This document shows, piece by piece, positions 60,143 to 64,000 of a stretch of 64,000 nt of DNA. A program made the translations under genes and the position numbers. The stretch comes from Nitratifractor sp. (lineage in GTDB: Bacteria; Campylobacterota; Campylobacteria; Campylobacterales; Sulfurovaceae). The DNA lies in the NCBI GenBank assembly GCA_015488535.1, contig WFNP01000030.1, positions 1 through 64,000 on the forward strand, given 5' to 3'. Numbering within the stretch: the first letter of the stretch is position 1; each line of letters opens with the position of its first letter. The notes beneath the pieces are model-generated. The model made no database searches. It was not told the origin of the DNA and saw only the letters and a program-made list of their open reading frames with translations.

Positions 60143-61466
60143 GAGTCTCAAAAGTCGTCTGATTTTTAGATTTAGCGTTATATTGATACTGATTTTGACT
60201 ATTTTTGTAATAGGTTTTAGCTATCTATCCAATCAAAATCAGAGCAATAAAATACTTGCTCAAATGAGAGAGATGGCACTAAACAGTGAAGCCAAACTCT
60301 TATCTCAAAATGAGCTACCGGAGGGTGAATTATCTATCAATTTACCCAAACACAGTGCAGTAGCACTTATAAAAGATGGTCAAATAATAGCCAAAAGCAA
60401 AGATTATAATCCCAAACTATGTAAAGATTTAGCTGGTAGCAATAAAGAGTTTTTGCTAAGAGGCTATGAGCATCTAAGTGCCTGTTACTGGGAGAGATTT
60501 ACTGAGCCGTTTCGCGGTGCGGTAGTATTGCAAAGATGGCATATAGAAAATGACACTGAAGATGCCAGAGAGACACTTTTGATTATATTGATACCTGTAA
60601 GTCTGTTGCTTTTATATACTGCGTGGCGTTTGATAGATAGAATTTTAAACCCCATAGAAATGATGACACAATCTATCAAGCAGGTTAGAGTAGATAACTT
60701 TTCAAGAACAATTCCAAATGTATCAAATGACAAGGAGATAAAAGCACTTACACAAGCTTATAATGAGATGATAATCAGACTAAGAGAAGGTATAACCTCA
60801 CTTGAGCAGTTTAACAGCGATATAGCCCATGAACTACGCACTCCTCTTAGTGTAATGCTTGGAGAGATAGAGCTTGCTCTTCGCAAAGACAGAAACAAAG
60901 ATTACTATCAAGATACTCTAAAAAGGGTGCATAAAGAGTCAAAATATCTTCAAAAATTGATAGAGAGATTACTGCTTCTTGGAAGATATACAAAAGATAA
61001 TATAGCCAGTAGCTTTGAAGTGTGTAGATTAGATGTGATGGTAGATGATGTAATAGATAGATACTCTTTGCAGATAGAGAAAAAAGAGTTGATTATAAAT
61101 AAATCAATTCAATCTCCTCTTGAAATGAGATGCAACAAAACGCTAATTGGAGCAGTTATTAGTAATCTTATAGATAATGCTATCAAATACTCACCATTTA
61201 AAGGCACGATAGATATTGTATTACAAAAAAAGAGTGAGCAAATCTATTTTGAAGTATCAAACAGCGGCAAAGGCATAGCTAAAGAGAATCTTGAGAAACT
61301 CACTAAACGCTTCTACCGAGAAGATAATGCAAGAAGCAGACAGGTTGAGGGTGTAGGTCTTGGACTTGCCATAGTAGAAAAGGCTGTTAGATTGCATAAT
61401 GGTAAGATAGAGTTTTATTCCGGTAAAAAAGAAGGGTTGAGGGTAAAGGTGGTTTTACAAAAATAG
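60135..61466 (+). CDS. Membrane sensor histidine kinase
   Basis: The 443-residue protein has TM1 (about 9-31), a periplasmic sensor region of about 115 residues with two Cys (about 96 and 117) and TM2 (about 147-163). A HAMP linker follows, then the HisKA domain with His232 (FNSDIAHELRTPLSVM) and the HATPase domain with N box NLIDNAIKYS and G box GVGLGLAIVEKA. It partners the overlapping upstream response regulator. The signal sensed is unknown; the paired cysteines in the sensor region could form a disulfide. The ATG at 60135 is preferred to the TTG of the track. Confidence 0.93.
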   Translation: MFKSLKSRLIFRFSVILILILTIFVIGFSYLSNQNQSNKILAQMREMALNSEAKLLSQNELPEGELSINLPKHSAVALIKDGQIIAKSKDYNPKLCKDLAGSNKEFLLRGYEHLSACYWERFTEPFRGAVVLQRWHIENDTEDARETLLIILIPVSLLLLYTAWRLIDRILNPIEMMTQSIKQVRVDNFSRTIPNVSNDKEIKALTQAYNEMIIRLREGITSLEQFNSDIAHELRTPLSVMLGEIELALRKDRNKDYYQDTLKRVHKESKYLQKLIERLLLLGRYTKDNIASSFEVCRLDVMVDDVIDRYSLQIEKKELIINKSIQSPLEMRCNKTLIGAVISNLIDNAIKYSPFKGTIDIVLQKKSEQIYFEVSNSGKGIAKENLEKLTKRFYREDNARSRQVEGVGLGLAIVEKAVRLHNGKIEFYSGKKEGLRVKVVLQK

Positions 61467-61500
61467 GCTAAAATATCCAAAAAATATAAAAAGAGAATAT

Positions 61501-62334
61501 ATGTCATATTTTTATCTAAGTGATTTGGATTTGACTCTGCTTCATACCGATTTGAGTCTGAGTGATTATACTGTTGATGTATGGAACAGGGCAGTAGAGC
61601 AGGGGATTAAATTATCCATTGCTACAGCTAGAAGCTATACGGGTGTAAAAAAACTGCTAAAGAGACTTGATATAAGAGAGCCTATGATACTGCTTGATGG
61701 TGTGATGATAGCTGATATTGAGGGTAATATCATACACTTAAATACACTTGATAAAAAGATAGCAGATAGTATTATAAAGATAGGCAAAGAGTGTATAGGT
61801 TCTTTGCCTTTGATTGTGGGATTGGAAGATGACAATAAGGAGAGCTTTGTATATCCAAAGCATTTAAATCAGTTTCAAAAAGAGCTACTTGAAAAATTTC
61901 ATAATGACAGGAGAGTCGTGGGAGGTGATATATATGAAGCAAGAGATAAAAATTTAAAACTCGTATATATGGAAGATGAACAAAGAAGCAAACTACTTGC
62001 TGATAGCTTAAAAAGTGAGTTTGGCAATAGCATTGAAATCAAACGCTCCAAAGATCCGTATATAGATTGCTATTTTGTTACTGTATTGCACCCAAAAGGG
62101 GACAAAGCAGACGCTTTAAAAATCTTAGAAGATATTGAAGGGGTATTGGCAAAAGATACTACAGTATTTGGAGACAGTCACAATGACCTAGGACTCTTTA
62201 AGTATGCAGGTAGAAAAATTGCTGTAGCCAATGCTATTGATGAGATTAAGAAAGAGGCTGATATTATATTGCCTTATACTAATGATGAAGATGCCATAGC
62301 CAAATTTTTAGAGAGTGAGATAGATGATGAATAA
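61501..62334 (+). CDS. HAD-superfamily hydrolase, Cof type
   Basis: The 277-residue cytoplasmic phosphatase has HAD motif I YLSDLDLTLLHTD (nucleophile Asp8 and Asp10), motif II IATARSYTGV, a cap domain (about 80-190), motif III Lys in HPKGDKADALK and motif IV FGDSHNDLGLFKYAG. Cof-type HADs dephosphorylate sugar phosphates, FMN or related metabolites. The second Asp of motif I is followed by L-T-L instead of G-T-L. Its end overlaps the permease gene by 11 bases. Confidence 0.9.
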   Translation: MSYFYLSDLDLTLLHTDLSLSDYTVDVWNRAVEQGIKLSIATARSYTGVKKLLKRLDIREPMILLDGVMIADIEGNIIHLNTLDKKIADSIIKIGKECIGSLPLIVGLEDDNKESFVYPKHLNQFQKELLEKFHNDRRVVGGDIYEARDKNLKLVYMEDEQRSKLLADSLKSEFGNSIEIKRSKDPYIDCYFVTVLHPKGDKADALKILEDIEGVLAKDTTVFGDSHNDLGLFKYAGRKIAVANAIDEIKKEADIILPYTNDEDAIAKFLESEIDDE

Positions 62335-63385
62335 GAGGTTATCAAAAACAAAAGATGTAAAACTATATCTGTTTTATATGAGTTCGGTTGTCATAATTAT
62401 AGCCGGTTTGAAGCTATCCTCTCAGATAGTGATACTGCTTTTTTTATCTATCTTTTTGGCTTCGATTTTATCTCCTATACTAAAATATTTGCAAAAAAAG
62501 GGCATTCCTCAGCCTTTGGCTTTTGGGATTTTGATAGTGGCTCTGTTTTTTGTGATATTTGCAGCTACTGCTACCATAGCGGATTCTTTAGAGAGTTTTT
62601 TGAGAAACTTGCCCCAATATCAAAACAGATTAGATACCTATATAGGAAATGAAGCTCTCAAATTCAAAGAGTGGGGAATAAATATTGAGCCAAAAATATT
62701 AAAAGATAGTCTAAATATTCGCACTTTTGTTCTATATGGCGGAAAAGCAGCGGGTAATATAGGTAGTTTTTTTTCAAAGATGCTGATTGTAATTGTAGGG
62801 GTGGCATTTTTGCTACTGGAAGCTCCCAAATTTAAAGATAAATTAAATTTGATTTTCAACGGAAATGAAGATGCTATATCAAGAGTAGAGCTATTTTCTG
62901 CCACTATTCAAAAATATTTCACTATCAAGACATTTACAAGCCTTATAACAGGTGTGGTGATAATGATAGCACTGCTGTATTTTAATATAGAGTATGCCAT
63001 ATTGTGGGGATTTTTGGCGTTTGTATTGAATTTTATTCCGGTAGTCGGCTCACTGATTGCTGCGGTGCCGGCACTGGTAATGGCTCTGATATATCATGAT
63101 TTTGGCACATTTGTCTGGCTTGGTATAATATACTTTGTCATCAATCAGGTAATCAGCAATATTTTAGAGCCCAAAATTATGGGTGACGGGTTGGGATTAT
63201 CACCTGCTGCGGTATTTTTCTCTTTGATATTGTGGGGGTGGATACTTGGACCCGTTGGTATGTTTTTGGCTGTGCCATTGACAATGACACTAAAAATAGC
63301 ATTTGATGCCAATCCCGATACCAAATGGGTTGGTATCTTACTCTCAAATCCGGAAGATTTAAATAATAACAGGAGTGAAAAATGA
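62324..63385 (+). CDS. AI-2E transporter family (PerM/TqsA-like) permease
   Basis: The 353-residue membrane protein has about seven or eight TM helices. Typical family features are LSIFLASILSPILKYLQKKGIPQPLAFG near the N-terminus, an amphipathic loop region (about 90-150), and the conserved C-terminal blocks FVLNFIPVVGSLIAAVPA, ISNILEPKIMGDGLGLSPA and ILGPVGMFLAVPLT. Family members export AI-2 or act as ion antiporters, so the substrate is open. Two consecutive ATGs (62324 and 62327) are possible starts inside the HAD gene. It is followed by a tiny overlapping ORF. Confidence 0.88.
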   Translation: MMNKRLSKTKDVKLYLFYMSSVVIIIAGLKLSSQIVILLFLSIFLASILSPILKYLQKKGIPQPLAFGILIVALFFVIFAATATIADSLESFLRNLPQYQNRLDTYIGNEALKFKEWGINIEPKILKDSLNIRTFVLYGGKAAGNIGSFFSKMLIVIVGVAFLLLEAPKFKDKLNLIFNGNEDAISRVELFSATIQKYFTIKTFTSLITGVVIMIALLYFNIEYAILWGFLAFVLNFIPVVGSLIAAVPALVMALIYHDFGTFVWLGIIYFVINQVISNILEPKIMGDGLGLSPAAVFFSLILWGWILGPVGMFLAVPLTMTLKIAFDANPDTKWVGILLSNPEDLNNNRSEK

Positions 63386-63450
63386 TTAAACTATTTGGAT
63401 TCCTCTTTATCGTCTATGCGATAGGGTGGAGTATAGTAGTTAGCTTTTAG
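63382..63450 (+). CDS. 22-residue hydrophobic peptide
   Basis: This ORF is too short for the track. It begins at an ATG overlapping the permease stop (ATGA), with a strong AGGAG seven bases upstream. It encodes MIKLFGFLFIVYAIGWSIVV and ends S-F. The whole peptide is one potential TM helix. The good ribosome-binding site and tight position between two membrane-protein genes argue for translation. The function is unknown, perhaps as a small accessory subunit of a neighbour. Confidence 0.5.
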   Translation: MIKLFGFLFIVYAIGWSIVVSF

Positions 63451-63459
63451 GGGCAGATT

Positions 63460-64000
63460 ATGAAAAAAGCTAAAAAAATAAGCGGTATCATCAAGAAAAA
63501 AACAGGTGCAATAGTGCTGTATGTGATGCTGATACCGGCTTTTATATCCACTGCTGTATCACTCTTTGGGGGTAAATATATAGAGTTTATGCTAAAGGGT
63601 GCATCTTTTGCATTGATGGCACTTTCTGCTGTTATTGTCAGCAAAGCCATATCAGCAGAAGTTGATTATAATGAAGCTGTCATAGCCAAAGCACCTCTGC
63701 CTTACAAAAGTGTAGGTGCCGTGCTTTTGGGATTGGCTGTATTTATACTTGGATATATTGTAGCTCACAGAGGCTTGTTTGAGACACTCTTTGTCTCTAT
63801 TTTGGCAGCAGTTGGTGTGATTATGTATTATGGAGCTGATATCAGAGAGGATAAGATTCCTCAAGATATGGATGTCAATCCAGAAATACTCTTAAATAGT
63901 CTAAATGAAGCCAAAAAGAGACTGGATTCTATAGAAAAACACAGCAATGAGATTGAGGATTTTGCCCTCAAAGGTGCGTTGGACAGAGCTATAAAAAGAG
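63460..64000 (+). CDS. XpaC-like membrane protein, 3' end outside window
   Basis: The ATG at 63460 is preceded by AGGGG at seven bases. The frame stays open to the window edge (180 codons). The N-terminus is basic (KKAKKISGIIKKK). Four hydrophobic segments follow as two hairpins (about 18-38, 44-60, 84-101, 107-122), then a soluble helical region starting EILLNSLNEAKKRLDSIEKH. This resembles XpaC, the 5-bromo-4-chloroindolyl phosphate hydrolysis family, whose partner TelA is often encoded next. The call needs the missing sequence. Confidence 0.55.
   Translation, partial: MKKAKKISGIIKKKTGAIVLYVMLIPAFISTAVSLFGGKYIEFMLKGASFALMALSAVIVSKAISAEVDYNEAVIAKAPLPYKSVGAVLLGLAVFILGYIVAHRGLFETLFVSILAAVGVIMYYGADIREDKIPQDMDVNPEILLNSLNEAKKRLDSIEKHSNEIEDFALKGALDRAIKR

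Overview
The window is about 64 kb of AT-rich chromosome that looks like a free-living member of the Campylobacterota (formerly Epsilonproteobacteria), most plausibly a Sulfurovum/Sulfurimonas-type bacterium. This is judged from gene content and order (fabZ-lpxA-clpX-mreB-mreC run, STAS-fused MlaE, long QueH, Sua5-like protein after carB), frequent TTG/GTG starts, strong TATAAT -10 boxes without clear -35 boxes, and dense coding with many 1-17 bp gene overlaps. The genus is inference. No rRNA, CRISPR array, prophage or intact insertion sequence was seen. No gap between genes exceeds 300 bases; the largest is 252 bases, at 50044-50295.

Layout. 1-8.4 kb: start of a leftward gene, an MnmC-like FAD oxidoreductase, an acidic Sel1-repeat protein, then rsmH-ftsL-like-RND transporter, and murA on the other strand. 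8.5-12.4 kb: conserved hypotheticals around a UvrD-type helicase. 12.4-16.8 kb: glycogen synthesis (ROK glucokinase, glgA, glgB). 16.8-20.5 kb: a rhodanese and two nearly identical secreted DUF4214 proteins with different C-terminal effectors (PL7 alginate-lyase-like; CAP plus DUF1566). 20.5-25.5 kb: Mla-type lipid transport, a FUN14 protein and QueH. 25.6-34.1 kb: fabZ-lpxA-clpX-mreB-mreC and carB with a Sua5-like gene. 34.2-41.1 kb: an extracytoplasmic region with an L,D-transpeptidase, a stand-alone DUF4214 protein, a subtilase whose propeptide is a separate gene, ackA, a DUF4214 protein with a putative glycoside-hydrolase body and a chitin-binding-like tail, and a thioredoxin. 41.1-50 kb: rmuC, a hydrolase, crcB with DUF190, purU, trmL, a secreted unknown, galT and a GH57 glucanotransferase. 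50.3-55.7 kb: late cobalamin synthesis (cobT, cobU, cobD/C-like, cbiP, cbiB) interrupted by a MazF-like toxin-antitoxin pair. 55.8-64 kb: tRNA-Ser(GCU), glycine-zipper lipoprotein, pgm, YceI, a metallophosphoesterase, a two-component system, a HAD hydrolase, an AI-2E-type permease, a 22-residue peptide and the start of an XpaC-like gene.

How the genes work together. Glucokinase, Pgm, GlgA, GlgB, GalT and the GH57 enzyme form a scattered glucan storage and turnover set; no glgC is present. FabZ, LpxA, MurA, MreB/C, the FtsL-like protein, the Mla-type transporter and the L,D-transpeptidase build the envelope. The most distinctive themes are (i) DUF4214 as a shared N-terminal module on otherwise unrelated exported proteins, two of them recently duplicated; (ii) a subtilase with its propeptide encoded in trans; (iii) a toxin-antitoxin pair translationally coupled into a cobalamin operon, with an apparently internally shortened antitoxin; (iv) a family of short dispersed hairpin elements between genes.
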